64,000 bases of DNA from Nocardioides flavescens (GTDB lineage: Bacteria; Actinomycetota; Actinomycetes; Propionibacteriales; Nocardioidaceae), in NCBI RefSeq assembly GCF_009823805.1, contig NZ_WUEK01000001.1, positions 392,688-456,687 of the forward strand, written 5' to 3'. The notes under the pieces are model-generated. The model searched no databases. It was not told the origin of the DNA and saw only the letters and a list, made by a program, of their open reading frames with translations. Both the position numbers and the translations under genes were made by a program. This document shows positions 40,045 to 48,776 of the stretch, piece by piece (the stretch's first letter is position 1; each line of letters starts with the position of its first letter).

Positions 40045-40470
40045 TCAGGGCAGTGCGAGCTCCGCGGTGACGCGGGTGCCGTTGTCGTTGTCGGTGCTCC
40101 AGTTGTCGCAGATGAAGTCGACGATGTGCAGGCCGCGTCCGCGCGGCGACTCGGGGCCGACACGCTTGGGCTCGAGCTCGCTGACGTCGCCGCCGTCGAT
40201 GACGCTGAGCCGCAGCCGGTCGCCGAGCAGGCACCAGCTGACCTCGACCTCGCCGCTCGCGTTGGGGCGACCGTGCTCGTAGGCGTTGGCGACGAGCTCG
40301 CCGAGCACGATCTCGGCGTCCATGACGAACGGCCCGGGGCAGCCACGGCTGCGCAGCTCGGACGTCATCTGCTCCCGGGCGACGCGCGCGGCACCCGCGT
40401 CGTGGGGCAGGTGCACCGTGGTGCACGGGTCCCCGGGACCATGAGCGGTCGACTGGTGCGCGGTCGACAC
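40045..40470 (-). CDS. Anti-sigma-factor-like ATP-binding protein (RsbW/HATPase_c)
   Basis: A 141-residue GHKL-type ATPase. The GTG at 40470 is preferred because AGGAGG lies six bases before it, though the frame is open further upstream. ATP motifs: MDAEIVLGELVANAYEHGRP (N box), LRLSVIDGGDVS (G1) and PRGRGLHIVDFICDNW (G2). Small stand-alone proteins of this type bind sigma factors or anti-anti-sigma proteins, typical of the stress/SigB-like networks of actinobacteria. No sigma gene is adjacent. Confidence 0.85.
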   Translation of the reverse strand: MSTAHQSTAHGPGDPCTTVHLPHDAGAARVAREQMTSELRSRGCPGPFVMDAEIVLGELVANAYEHGRPNASGEVEVSWCLLGDRLRLSVIDGGDVSELEPKRVGPESPRGRGLHIVDFICDNWSTDNDNGTRVTAELALP

Positions 40471-40592
40471 GTGGGTCCTCCTGGGGTCGGCGAGCGGTGC
40501 GTGCGCGTGCGTCGAGTCTGACCCGGAGCAGTGCGTCGCCGAGCGCAGGCGGGCGGTGCCCGAAGCCGGTCCCGCGCAAACCGCCGCGGTCG

Positions 40593-40766
40593 TCACGACA
40601 CCCTCCTCCCCTGGTCCCGCCCCTGGTCCCGTCCTTCGGCGGGACCGGGCCGCCGCGGCGCAGCCCGACCGCTCCCCCGCCGCGCGTCGTGCGTCGGGCA
40701 CGCGGGGTTGGGGCACGACATCTCCAGCACGCGTCGCGTGCCGCAGTGCGGGCAGGGCGCCTTCAC
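40593..40766 (-). CDS. Possible small zinc-ribbon-like protein (57 aa)
   Basis: A GTG at 40766 opens a 57-residue frame with a Cys-rich start: KAPCPHCGTRRVLEMSC followed by PNPACPTHDARR, giving CxxC-x11-CxxxxC. The remainder is Arg/Gly/Pro-rich. The gap from 40471 to 40802 between the anti-sigma-like gene and the phospholipase has no other candidate gene. No clear ribosome site is seen upstream, so the call is tentative. Confidence 0.4.
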   Translation of the reverse strand: MKAPCPHCGTRRVLEMSCPNPACPTHDARRGSGRAAPRRPGPAEGRDQGRDQGRRVS

Positions 40767-40802
40767 ACCCACGGGGGTACCCAGCGGGCGCCGCGGGAGC
40801 GC

Positions 40803-42377
40803 TCAGAACTCGTCGCGACGCTGCAGAGGCTTCGGCCGGCCGTCGGGATCGTGCAGCAGCAGGTACGGCGCGAGGGCGAGCGCGCGGGTGACCGGGCCGA
40901 GCTCGGGCGGCTCGAGCCGGCGCAGCCGCCCGGGCGGCCGCGGACCGACGCGGCCGCCGGCGTGCCAGGCGTCGAGCGCCGCCGCGCTCTCGGCGTACGC
41001 CGCGAACATGCCCTCGGGCTCGTGCAGGTCGACGAGCGCCTCGGGGTCGTCGGCGTCGCGGTCGAGGTGCTCGGCGGCCAGGCGCAGGCGCAGGGTGCGG
41101 GCGAACTCGTCGTCGGGGTCGATGACGACGGCCGAGAGCTCGGAGTCGTGGGTCCAGGACCGGCGGTTGAAGTTGTCGGAGCCGATGGTCGTCCAGGTGT
41201 CGTCGACCATGCAGGTCTTGGCGTGGACGTAGACCGGGGTGCCCTCGGCGTTCTCCAGGCCGTAGATCGCGACCCGGTCGGGCGCGGTGCGCTGCATGTC
41301 GAGCATCGCGCGACGTCGGCCGAGCTGCTGGGCGCGACGGCTGAGGCCGGTGACGTCGGTGTGGATCGGCACGACGGCGATCACGTGGAGCTCGGGGTGC
41401 TCGGCGAGCGCCTCGGTGAAGACCGAGCCGACGTGGGCGCCCCAGAGGTACTGGTCCTCGACGTAGACGAGCCGGCGCGCCTTGCGCACCGCCTTGGTGT
41501 ATCCGCGCGCGACGCTGCGCTCGCCGCCCCGGGCGAAGGCGTAGTCGCGGCCCTGGCGCAGGTTGGGGTAGGTGCGCAGCAGCTGCACGACGTGGTGCCC
41601 GGCCGGCGGGGGCGGTGGCAGCTGCTCGGGCAGCGGGTCGGGCCAGGTGTCGAGGCCCCGCAGCCGGTCGTGGGCAATGACGATGGGGCTGCGGCGCAGC
41701 GTCGTGGGGTCCTCCCACCGCTCCCGGAACACGGTCTCGACGTCGTGCACGGCCGGCCCGCTGATGGCGGCCTGGATGTCGTGCCAGGGCGGGGTCTCGC
41801 CGTACTCGTCGGCCATGCCGGTGAGCGGCTGCGGGTCGCCGAGGTGGCGCTCGTCGTCACGTCGCGAGTGGCACAGGTCGATGCCGCCGACGTAGGCGAT
41901 GTCGCGCGACGGGTCGTCGCGGTGGCGGATGACCACCATCTTCTGGTGGTGCGAGCCGCCGGTGCGCACCCGCATGTCGAGGATGACCTCGGCGCCGCGC
42001 TGCTGCAGTCGCTTGCCCAGCTGGTGGTTGCCGCGCGCGGTGAACCCGATGGCCTCGGAGTGCGAGCGCCAGACCAGGCCGCGCACGTCGACACCGCGCT
42101 CGTCGGCGCTCCCGAGGACCTCGACGACCTCGCTGCCCGGCTCGCCGGTCAGCCGCTCGTCGGCGTCGCCCTGCCAGTCGGTGAACAGCACCAGGTCGCC
42201 CTCGCGGGTGGCCTGGATCCGCTCGTAGAGCTCGGCGAAGTACGTCGCGCCGTGGACCAGCGGTCGCACGAGGTTGCCCTCCGACCACGCCTGGTCGCCC
42301 GGGTGCTGGTCGTCGAGCCTCGTCCGGGCATTGGCCCGCTCGAGCTTGCCGAGCAACCACTCCGCCGCAGACGCCAC
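40803..42377 (-). CDS. Phospholipase D family protein
   Basis: A 524-residue protein with two HKD motifs: SHHQKMVVIRHRDD (His144, Lys146) and VHAKTCMVDDTWTTIGSDN near residue 392. Text such as FTDWQGDADERL, YVGGIDLCHSRRDD and YVEDQYLWGAHVG fits the PLD-type phosphatidyltransferase/phospholipase branch of bacteria and plants. No signal peptide is visible. It hydrolyses or exchanges phosphodiester head groups. The substrate is inferred from family only. Confidence 0.9.
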   Translation of the reverse strand: MASAAEWLLGKLERANARTRLDDQHPGDQAWSEGNLVRPLVHGATYFAELYERIQATREGDLVLFTDWQGDADERLTGEPGSEVVEVLGSADERGVDVRGLVWRSHSEAIGFTARGNHQLGKRLQQRGAEVILDMRVRTGGSHHQKMVVIRHRDDPSRDIAYVGGIDLCHSRRDDERHLGDPQPLTGMADEYGETPPWHDIQAAISGPAVHDVETVFRERWEDPTTLRRSPIVIAHDRLRGLDTWPDPLPEQLPPPPPAGHHVVQLLRTYPNLRQGRDYAFARGGERSVARGYTKAVRKARRLVYVEDQYLWGAHVGSVFTEALAEHPELHVIAVVPIHTDVTGLSRRAQQLGRRRAMLDMQRTAPDRVAIYGLENAEGTPVYVHAKTCMVDDTWTTIGSDNFNRRSWTHDSELSAVVIDPDDEFARTLRLRLAAEHLDRDADDPEALVDLHEPEGMFAAYAESAAALDAWHAGGRVGPRPPGRLRRLEPPELGPVTRALALAPYLLLHDPDGRPKPLQRRDEF

Positions 42378-42400
42378 CTTGGCAGGCTATGGCACAGGGA

Positions 42401-43006
42401 TCAGGTGACGACGAGGACGTGCAGCTCGCGGGGACCGTGGACGCCCTCGACGCGGTCGAGCTCGATGTCGCTCGTCGCCGAAGGGCCGCTGATCCACGTC
42501 TGCGGACGGTGCGGGTCGAGGGCCGCGACGGCCTCGGGCACCCCGAGCACGACCCGGTCCGCGGGCAGCACGCACACGTGCACGTCGGGCACCAGTGAGA
42601 ACGCCCGCGGCCCCTGGCCCTCGCCGTGCGTGAGCACCAGCGTGCCGGTGGTCGCGACGCCCAGCGTCGCGGTCGTCACGACCGCCGGGATCCGATCGAG
42701 CTCGGCCGCCGTGAGCCCGGCTCCGGGCACGGGCTGCGGCACGGGCCACGCGAAGCCGTCGGGCACGACGGTGCGACGGCGCCGCAGCACCGTCGCCAGG
42801 GTGTCGGCCACCTCCGCCGGGGTGCAGCGGTGCACCCGGGCGCGGTAGTCCTCGACCCGCTCGACGAAGAGGTCGAGCAGATCGGGGCGCACCGGGCGGC
42901 GCGCCGGGTTGGTCCGGTAGTCCCGCGGCACCGGGGCCGCGGCCCGCTCCGTGCCGTGGAGTGCTCCGCGCACCCGCTCGAGGATCGCCGTGCGTGCGTC
43001 GTTCAT
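42401..43006 (-). CDS. lutC: Lactate utilisation protein C (LUD domain)
   Basis: A 201-residue LUD-domain protein, third subunit of the LutABC L-lactate oxidation complex. It shows TTATLGVATTGTLVLTHGEG, VHVCVLPADRVV and WISGPSATSDIELDRVEGVHGPRELHV, the typical ISGPSxTADIE...HGP.E pattern. The ATG at 43006 overlaps the lutB stop (ATGA). It is the last gene of the rhamnose/lactate operon. The conserved Gly/His residues suggest flavin or quinone-related binding, but the details are uncertain. Confidence 0.92.
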   Translation of the reverse strand: MNDARTAILERVRGALHGTERAAAPVPRDYRTNPARRPVRPDLLDLFVERVEDYRARVHRCTPAEVADTLATVLRRRRTVVPDGFAWPVPQPVPGAGLTAAELDRIPAVVTTATLGVATTGTLVLTHGEGQGPRAFSLVPDVHVCVLPADRVVLGVPEAVAALDPHRPQTWISGPSATSDIELDRVEGVHGPRELHVLVVT

Positions 43007-44487
43007 GTGTCGGCCCCGTTCGTCCGTCGCCACCAAGCGCGGAACGACTCCCGTGGAGGAGCAGGGAGATCCCGTGCCTCTGACCAAGCGCCCCCCGGTC
43101 CAAGCAACCTTGACACTACCCCGCGTCCACCCGGGTCTACACGCCTGCGACCCAGGAACTTCCCGGCCAGGCCCGTCGCCCGCTCGACGGCGCCGAGCCG
43201 CGAGGCCCGGCCGAAGGCCCAGGCGGCGCCCTTCATGGCGGCCGCCTCGCCGACGTGCGAGACCTGTCCGCGGCGGGCGTCGACGACCTGGGCGCGCTGG
43301 TCGACCAGCACGCTCGGGATGTCGATGAGCACCGGGCAGACCTCGTAGCAGGCCCCGCACAGCGAGGAGGCGTAGGGCAGCGAGTCGACCTGCTCGTCCT
43401 CCCCCACCCCGCGCATGAGCGGGGTCAGGATCGCCCCGATGGGGCCGGGGTAGACCGAGCCGTAGGCGTGCCCGCCGGTGCGCTCGTAGACCGGGCAGAC
43501 GTTGAGACACGCCGAGCAGCGGATGCAGCGCAGCGCCTGGCGCCCGACCTCGTCGGCCAGAGCGCGGGTGCGGCCGTTGTCGAGCAGCACCACGTGCACC
43601 TCCTGCGGCCCGTCGCCGGGGGTGACCCCGGTCCAGGTGGAGGTGTAGGGGTTCATCCGCTCGCCGGTCGAGGAGCGCGGGAGCAGCTGCAGGAAGGCGT
43701 CGAGGTCGGCCCAGGTCGGGACGACCTTCTCGATGCCGACCACGCTCACGAGCACCTCGGGCAGCGTGAGGCACATCCGCCCGTTGCCCTCGGACTCGAC
43801 GACGACCAGGGTGCCGGTCTCGGCGACGGCGAAGTTGGCGCCCGAGACCGCCATGCCGGCACGCAGGAACTTCTCGCGCAGGTGCAGCCGTGCGGCCTCG
43901 GCGAGGCGCGCGGGCTCGTCGGTGAGGTCGTCGGGCGCGGGCCGCCCGGCGCCTGCCATCTCGCGCAGGAAGATCTCGCGGATCTCGGCGCGGTTGCGGT
44001 GGATCGCCGGCACCAGGATGTGGCTCGGCAGGTCGTCGCCGAGCTGCACGATGAGCTCGGCCAGGTCGGTCTCCCAGGCCGCGATGCCCTCGGCGGCGAG
44101 GGCCTCGTTGAGCCCGATCTCGGCGGTGGCCATCGACTTGATCTTCACGACCTCGTCGAAGCCGTGGCCGTGGGCGATCGAGGCGACGACCGCGCACGCC
44201 TCCTCGGCGTCGCGGGCCCAGTGCACGACCGCCCCGGCCGCGACCAGGGACTCCTCGAGCGCCACGAGGTGCTCGTCGAGGTGGAGCAGCGTCTGGTCCT
44301 TGATCGCCGCGCCGGCAAGGCGCAGCTGCTCCCACTCGCCGGTCTCCTCGAGCTCGGAGACGACGGCGGCGCGCTTGCCGCGGATGGTGCCGGTGGCGTG
44401 GGCGAGGTTGCGGCGCAGCTGCGGGTCGGCGAGCGCGGCCCGCGCGGCCTCCGGGAACGCCGGGGTGCCGAGGAACGTGCGGCTCAC
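43003..44487 (-). CDS. lutB: Lactate utilisation iron-sulfur protein B
   Basis: A 494-residue LutB/YkgF-type protein: N-terminal LUD-like domain (residues ~60-310: VKIKSMATAEIGLNEAL, GANFAVAETGTLVVVESEGN), then two 4Fe-4S motifs, CIRCSACLNVCPVY and CGACYEVCPV, for electron transfer. GTG start at 44487 overlaps lutA's stop (GTGA). Works with LutA and LutC to oxidise L-lactate to pyruvate. In this operon the lactate would come from rhamnose through lactaldehyde. Confidence 0.94.
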   Translation of the reverse strand: MSRTFLGTPAFPEAARAALADPQLRRNLAHATGTIRGKRAAVVSELEETGEWEQLRLAGAAIKDQTLLHLDEHLVALEESLVAAGAVVHWARDAEEACAVVASIAHGHGFDEVVKIKSMATAEIGLNEALAAEGIAAWETDLAELIVQLGDDLPSHILVPAIHRNRAEIREIFLREMAGAGRPAPDDLTDEPARLAEAARLHLREKFLRAGMAVSGANFAVAETGTLVVVESEGNGRMCLTLPEVLVSVVGIEKVVPTWADLDAFLQLLPRSSTGERMNPYTSTWTGVTPGDGPQEVHVVLLDNGRTRALADEVGRQALRCIRCSACLNVCPVYERTGGHAYGSVYPGPIGAILTPLMRGVGEDEQVDSLPYASSLCGACYEVCPVLIDIPSVLVDQRAQVVDARRGQVSHVGEAAAMKGAAWAFGRASRLGAVERATGLAGKFLGRRRVDPGGRGVVSRLLGPGGAWSEARDLPAPPRESFRAWWRRTNGADT

Positions 44488-45236
44488 GAGGCCACCTCCC
44501 GGGCGCTCGCCTCGGTCGAGGCCAGCACCTCGGCCAGGTGCACGACGCGTACGCCGGCCCGCTGGCGCGAGAGCAGCCCCCCGACGTGCATGAGGCACGA
44601 CGAGTCGCCGGCGACCAGCACGTCGGCGCCGGTCTCGCGCACGTGGCGCGCCTTGTCGGAGCCCATCGCCACCGAGGTGTCGGCGTTCTTGACGGCGAAG
44701 GTGCCGCCGAAGCCGCAGCACTGCTCGGCCGCCGGGAGCTCGACCAGGTCGAGCCCCTTCACGGCGCGCAGCAGCCGGGTGGGACGGTCGCCGACGCCGA
44801 GCATCCGCAGCGAGTGGCAGGTCGGGTGGTAGGTCACCCGGTGGGGGTAGTGCGCTCCGACGTCCTCGACGCCCAGGACGTCGACGAGGAACTCGCTGAG
44901 CTCGAGCACCCGCGGCGAGACCTCCTCCACCGCCCGCTGCAGCCCCGCGTCGCCGGAGCGGCGGGCCACGATCGAGTGCTGGTGGCGGCAGGAGCCGGCG
45001 CACGAGCCCGACGGGGCGACGACGTGGTCGTAGCCCGCGAAGGCGTCGACGAACGTGCGCACGACCGGCACGGCCTCGTCGAGGTAGCCGGTGTTGACCA
45101 TCGGCTGGGCGCAGCAGGTCTGCGCGGTCGGGAACTCCACGTCGACGCCGAGGCGGCGCAGCAGGGTGAGCGTGGCCTTCCCGACGTCGGGGAACATCGC
45201 GTCGTTGACGCAGGTCACCATCAGCGCGACCTTCAC
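44484..45236 (-). CDS. lutA: Lactate utilisation protein A (CCG-domain Fe-S protein)
   Basis: A 250-residue protein with two Cys-rich CCG domains, as in glycolate oxidase GlcF and LutA/YkgE: TAQTCCAQPMVNTG with CAGSCRHQH, and TYHPTCHSLR with AEQCCGFGGTFAVKN. It starts at ATG 45236, overlapping the rhaB stop (ATGA), and is followed by lutB with a GTGA overlap. It forms the first subunit of the lactate-oxidising complex. Confidence 0.94.
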   Translation of the reverse strand: MKVALMVTCVNDAMFPDVGKATLTLLRRLGVDVEFPTAQTCCAQPMVNTGYLDEAVPVVRTFVDAFAGYDHVVAPSGSCAGSCRHQHSIVARRSGDAGLQRAVEEVSPRVLELSEFLVDVLGVEDVGAHYPHRVTYHPTCHSLRMLGVGDRPTRLLRAVKGLDLVELPAAEQCCGFGGTFAVKNADTSVAMGSDKARHVRETGADVLVAGDSSCLMHVGGLLSRQRAGVRVVHLAEVLASTEASAREVAS

Positions 45237-46675
45237 GAGACCACCACTCCCCCATCCTGCGTCACGCCCGCACGCGGGCGGTGCTCGCGCAGCGGGTGGG
45301 TGCGGGCGACGAGGTCGCGCAGCGCCTCGAGGTCACCGCTCAGCGCGCCGAGGGCGCGGGCCTGCACGAGCACGTTGCCGAGCGCCGTCGCCTCCACCGG
45401 GCCGGCGAGCACGGGCAGCCCGAGCCGGTCGGCGAGCAGGTCGCAGAGCGGCGCGTTCTGCGCGCCGCCGCCGACCACGTGCACCCGCTCGAGGGTGCGG
45501 CCCGACAGGGTCGCCGCCTGCTCCACCGCGCGGGCGAACCCCTCGGCGAGCGAGGCGACGATGCTGCGCACCAGGCCGATGCGGTCGGCCGGCGGGGCGA
45601 CGTCGTGCTCGAGGCACCACGCGGCGATCCGCGCCGGCTGGTCGTCGCTGCCGTCGTTGGGCGCCAGGAACCGCGGGTCCTGCACGTCGAAGACCACGAC
45701 CGGACCGTCGTACGCCGCGGCCCGGGCGAGCAGCTCGCCGAGGTCGGCCCCGCCCTGCCCCCAGGAGCGCAGGGTCTCCGAGAGCAGCCAGGTGCCCATG
45801 ACGTTGGTGAGGAAGCGCGTGCGACCGTCGACGCCGCCCTCGTTGGTGAAGTTGGCGGCGCGCGCGGCCTCGGTGACGACGGGCGTCTCGAGCTCGACGC
45901 CGACCAGCCCCCACGTGCCGCAGGAGACGTACGCCGCCACGCCGGGGTCGCGCATCGGCACGGCGACGACCGCGGAGGCGGTGTCGTGGGAGCCGACCGC
46001 GACGACGGGCACGGCCCCGTGCGGACCGGCGTGCTCGCCGACGACGGTGCCCGGGTCGACGAGCTCGCCGAGCTGGTCGCGACGCAGGCCGACCAGCGCG
46101 AGCAGGTCGTCGTCCCAGTCACCGGTGCTGACCGAGAGAAGGCCGGTGGTCGAGGCGTTGGTGCGCTCGCTCACCGCGCGCCCGGTGAGCTGCCAGGTGA
46201 GCAGGTCGGGCACGAGCAGGAGCCGCTCGGCCTCGGCCAGCCGCGTCTCGGCGGCCAGCTGGTAGACCGTGTTGAAGGGCAGGAACTGCAGCCCGCTGCG
46301 GCGGTAGAGCTCCGCCGGGTCGACCGCACGGTGCACGGTCTCGACCCCGGCGGCGGTGCGGGCGTCGCGGTAGCACCACGGCCACCCGAGCAGCTCGCCG
46401 CCGCGCAGCAGGCCGTAGTCGACGGCCCAGGAGTCGACGCCGACCCCGTCGACGGGACCGGCGGCCCGCAGGCCCGCGAGGGCGTGGTCGAACAACGAGG
46501 GGGTGTCCCACCTCAGCTCGCGGCCTGCGGGGCCGGGGATCTCGCTCGGGCCGTTGACGAACCGCGCGACCGTCTCGATCACCAGCTCGTCGGGCCCCAC
46601 CCGGCCGCGGACGACCCGGCCGCTCGAGGCGCCCAGGTCGACCGCGGCCACGGTCACGGTGGGGGCATGCGTCAT
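45233..46675 (-). CDS. rhaB: Rhamnulokinase
   Basis: A 480-residue FGGY-type kinase phosphorylating L-rhamnulose to rhamnulose-1-phosphate. The ATP-binding start is VAAVDLGASSGRVVRG, and the rhamnulokinase pattern follows: VDSWAVDYGLL, YRRSGLQFLPFNTVYQL, SHDTASAVVAVP, YVSCGTWGLVGVE and VVGGGAQNAPLCDLLAD. The ATG at 46675 overlaps the upstream fused aldolase gene (ATGA), and its stop overlaps lutA. It acts between RhaI and RhaD. Confidence 0.95.
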   Translation of the reverse strand: MTHAPTVTVAAVDLGASSGRVVRGRVGPDELVIETVARFVNGPSEIPGPAGRELRWDTPSLFDHALAGLRAAGPVDGVGVDSWAVDYGLLRGGELLGWPWCYRDARTAAGVETVHRAVDPAELYRRSGLQFLPFNTVYQLAAETRLAEAERLLLVPDLLTWQLTGRAVSERTNASTTGLLSVSTGDWDDDLLALVGLRRDQLGELVDPGTVVGEHAGPHGAVPVVAVGSHDTASAVVAVPMRDPGVAAYVSCGTWGLVGVELETPVVTEAARAANFTNEGGVDGRTRFLTNVMGTWLLSETLRSWGQGGADLGELLARAAAYDGPVVVFDVQDPRFLAPNDGSDDQPARIAAWCLEHDVAPPADRIGLVRSIVASLAEGFARAVEQAATLSGRTLERVHVVGGGAQNAPLCDLLADRLGLPVLAGPVEATALGNVLVQARALGALSGDLEALRDLVARTHPLREHRPRAGVTQDGGVVVS

Positions 46676-48714
46676 CGCAGGAACGCCGCGGCCACCCCGG
46701 CGTCCACGGGCACGTGGAGACCCGTGGTGTGGGTGAGGTCGGGACCGCACAGCGCGAAGACGGCGTTGGCGATGTGGCTCGGCAGCACCTCGCGCTTGAG
46801 GATCGTGCGCTGGGCGTAGAACTTGCCCAGGTCCTTCTCCTCGACGCCGTAGACCTCGGCGCGGTTGGCGCCCCAGCCGCCGGAGAAGATGCCGGAGCCC
46901 TGGACGACGCCGTCGGGGTTGACGCCGTTGACCTTGATGCCGTGGGCGCCGAGCTCGGCGGCCAGCAGGCGCACCTGGTGGGCCTGGTCGGCCTTCGCGG
47001 CGCCGTAGGCGACGTTGTTGGGCCCGGCGAAGACGGAGTTCTTGCTGGAGATGTAGATGACGTCGCCGCCCATCTCCTGCGCGATCATCGCCCGGGCCGC
47101 GGCCTGGGTGACCAGGAACGAGCCCTTGGCCATCACGTCGTGCTGCAGGTCCCAGTCCTTCTCGGTGGTCTCGAGCAGCGAGCGCGAGAGCGAGAGACCG
47201 GCGTTGTTGACGACGAGGTCGACGCCACCGAAGGCGAGGACGGCCGCGTCGACGGCCGCCTGCACGGCGGCGGCGTCGGAGACGTCGGCGCCGACACCGA
47301 CGGCGACGTCGGGGCCACCGATCTCGGCGGCGGCGGCCTCGGCCTTGGCGAGGTCGAGGTCGGCGATGACGACGCAGGCGCCCTCGGCGGCCAGACGCTG
47401 GGCGGTGGCCTTGCCGATGCCCGAGGCCGCGCCGGTGACCAGCGCGATGCGGGTCGCGAGCGGCTTGGGGGCCGGCATCCGCTGGAGCTTGGCCTCCTCG
47501 AGCGCCCAGTACTCGATGCGGAACTTCTCCGCCTCGTCGATCGGGGCGTACGTCGACAGGCCCTCGGCGCCGCGCATCACGTTGATGGCGTTGACGTAGA
47601 ACTCACCGGCGACCCGCGCGGTCTGCTTGTCCTTGCCGAAGCTGAACATGCCGACGCCCGGGACGAGCACGATGAGCGGGTCCGCGCCGCGGATGGCCGG
47701 GCTGTCCGGCGTCGCGTTGCGCTCGTAGTAGCCGCGGTAGTCCTCGCGGTAGGCGACGGCCAGCTCCTTGAGCCGGGCGATCGACTCCTCGACGCTCGCG
47801 GTCGGGGGCAGGTCGAGGACGAGCGGCTTGACCTTGGTGCGCAGGAAGTGGTCGGGGCACGACGTGCCCAGCTCGGCCAGGCGCGGGTGCTCTGCGGCGG
47901 CGAGGAAGTCGGTGACGACGCTGGAGTCGGTGAAGTGGCCGACCATCGGGCGGTCCACCGAGGCGATGCCGCGGATGGTCGGCGCGAGCGCGGCGGCCCG
48001 GGCGCGACGCTCGGCGTCGGGCAGCGCGGCGTACCCCTCGAGCGCCGGGCCGAACGGCTCGGCCTTGCTGTGCTCGGCGATGTAGGCCGCGGCCGTGTCG
48101 ATGATCCAGAGCGAGTTGGTCTCGGACTCCTCGCTGGTCTCGCCCCACGCGGTGATGCCGTGACCTCCGAGGATGCAGCCGACGGCCTGCGGGTTGGCCT
48201 CCTTGATGGCGGCGATGTCGAGGCCGAGCTGGAAGCCCGGACGGCGCCAGGGCACCCACACCACGCGGTCGCCGAAGATCTCCTTGGTGAGCGCCTCGCC
48301 GTCGGCGGCGGTCGCGATCGCGATGCCGGAGTCGGGGTGCAGGTGGTCGACGTGCGCGGCGTCGACGAGGCCGTGCATCGCGGTGTCGATCGACGGTGCG
48401 GCACCGCCCTTGCCGTGCAGGCAGTAGTCGAACGCCGCGACCATCTCGTCCTCGCGCTCGATGCCGGGGTAGACGTCGACGAGTGCACGCATCCGGTCCA
48501 GGCGCAGCACGGCCAGGCCGGACTCCTTCAGGGTGCCGAGGTCGCCGCCCGAGCCCTTGACCCAGACGAGCTCGACGGGCTCACCGGTGACCGGGTCGGT
48601 CTCGGTGCCCTTGGCGGAGGTGTTGCCGCCCGCGTAGTTGGTGTTCTTGGGGTCGGCGCCGAGTCGATTGGACCGAGCGATCAGCTCGGCCGCGGTCGGG
48701 TTGGAGGTGGGCAT
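46672..48714 (-). CDS. Fused rhamnulose-1-phosphate aldolase / L-lactaldehyde dehydrogenase (RhaD-SDR)
   Basis: A 680-residue bifunctional protein. Residues ~1-420 are a class II aldolase/adducin domain (NYAGGNTSAKGTETD, VWVKGSGGDLGT, HLHPDSGIAI with His metal ligands, GCILGGHGITAWGE). Residues ~428-680 are a short-chain dehydrogenase (VTGAASGIGKATAQ, VVNNAGLSLS, YISSKNSVF, YGAAKADQAH with Tyr and Lys of the active site). It splits rhamnulose-1-phosphate to DHAP plus L-lactaldehyde, which the SDR half oxidises to L-lactate. Homologues are called RhaEW/YuxG. Confidence 0.93.
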   Translation of the reverse strand: MPTSNPTAAELIARSNRLGADPKNTNYAGGNTSAKGTETDPVTGEPVELVWVKGSGGDLGTLKESGLAVLRLDRMRALVDVYPGIEREDEMVAAFDYCLHGKGGAAPSIDTAMHGLVDAAHVDHLHPDSGIAIATAADGEALTKEIFGDRVVWVPWRRPGFQLGLDIAAIKEANPQAVGCILGGHGITAWGETSEESETNSLWIIDTAAAYIAEHSKAEPFGPALEGYAALPDAERRARAAALAPTIRGIASVDRPMVGHFTDSSVVTDFLAAAEHPRLAELGTSCPDHFLRTKVKPLVLDLPPTASVEESIARLKELAVAYREDYRGYYERNATPDSPAIRGADPLIVLVPGVGMFSFGKDKQTARVAGEFYVNAINVMRGAEGLSTYAPIDEAEKFRIEYWALEEAKLQRMPAPKPLATRIALVTGAASGIGKATAQRLAAEGACVVIADLDLAKAEAAAAEIGGPDVAVGVGADVSDAAAVQAAVDAAVLAFGGVDLVVNNAGLSLSRSLLETTEKDWDLQHDVMAKGSFLVTQAAARAMIAQEMGGDVIYISSKNSVFAGPNNVAYGAAKADQAHQVRLLAAELGAHGIKVNGVNPDGVVQGSGIFSGGWGANRAEVYGVEEKDLGKFYAQRTILKREVLPSHIANAVFALCGPDLTHTTGLHVPVDAGVAAAFLR

Positions 48715-48776
48715 GGTGCCTTCCGGTGAGGTGCGAAGAGGTGTGGTGTGGGAGGAGGGGTGGGAGGACCGGGCGC

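Noticed and set aside
46714..48729. A 671-codon plus-strand frame opposite rhaD-SDR
   Set aside because: The minus-strand protein shows complete aldolase and SDR motifs; the other frame has only Gly/Asp/Val-rich text.
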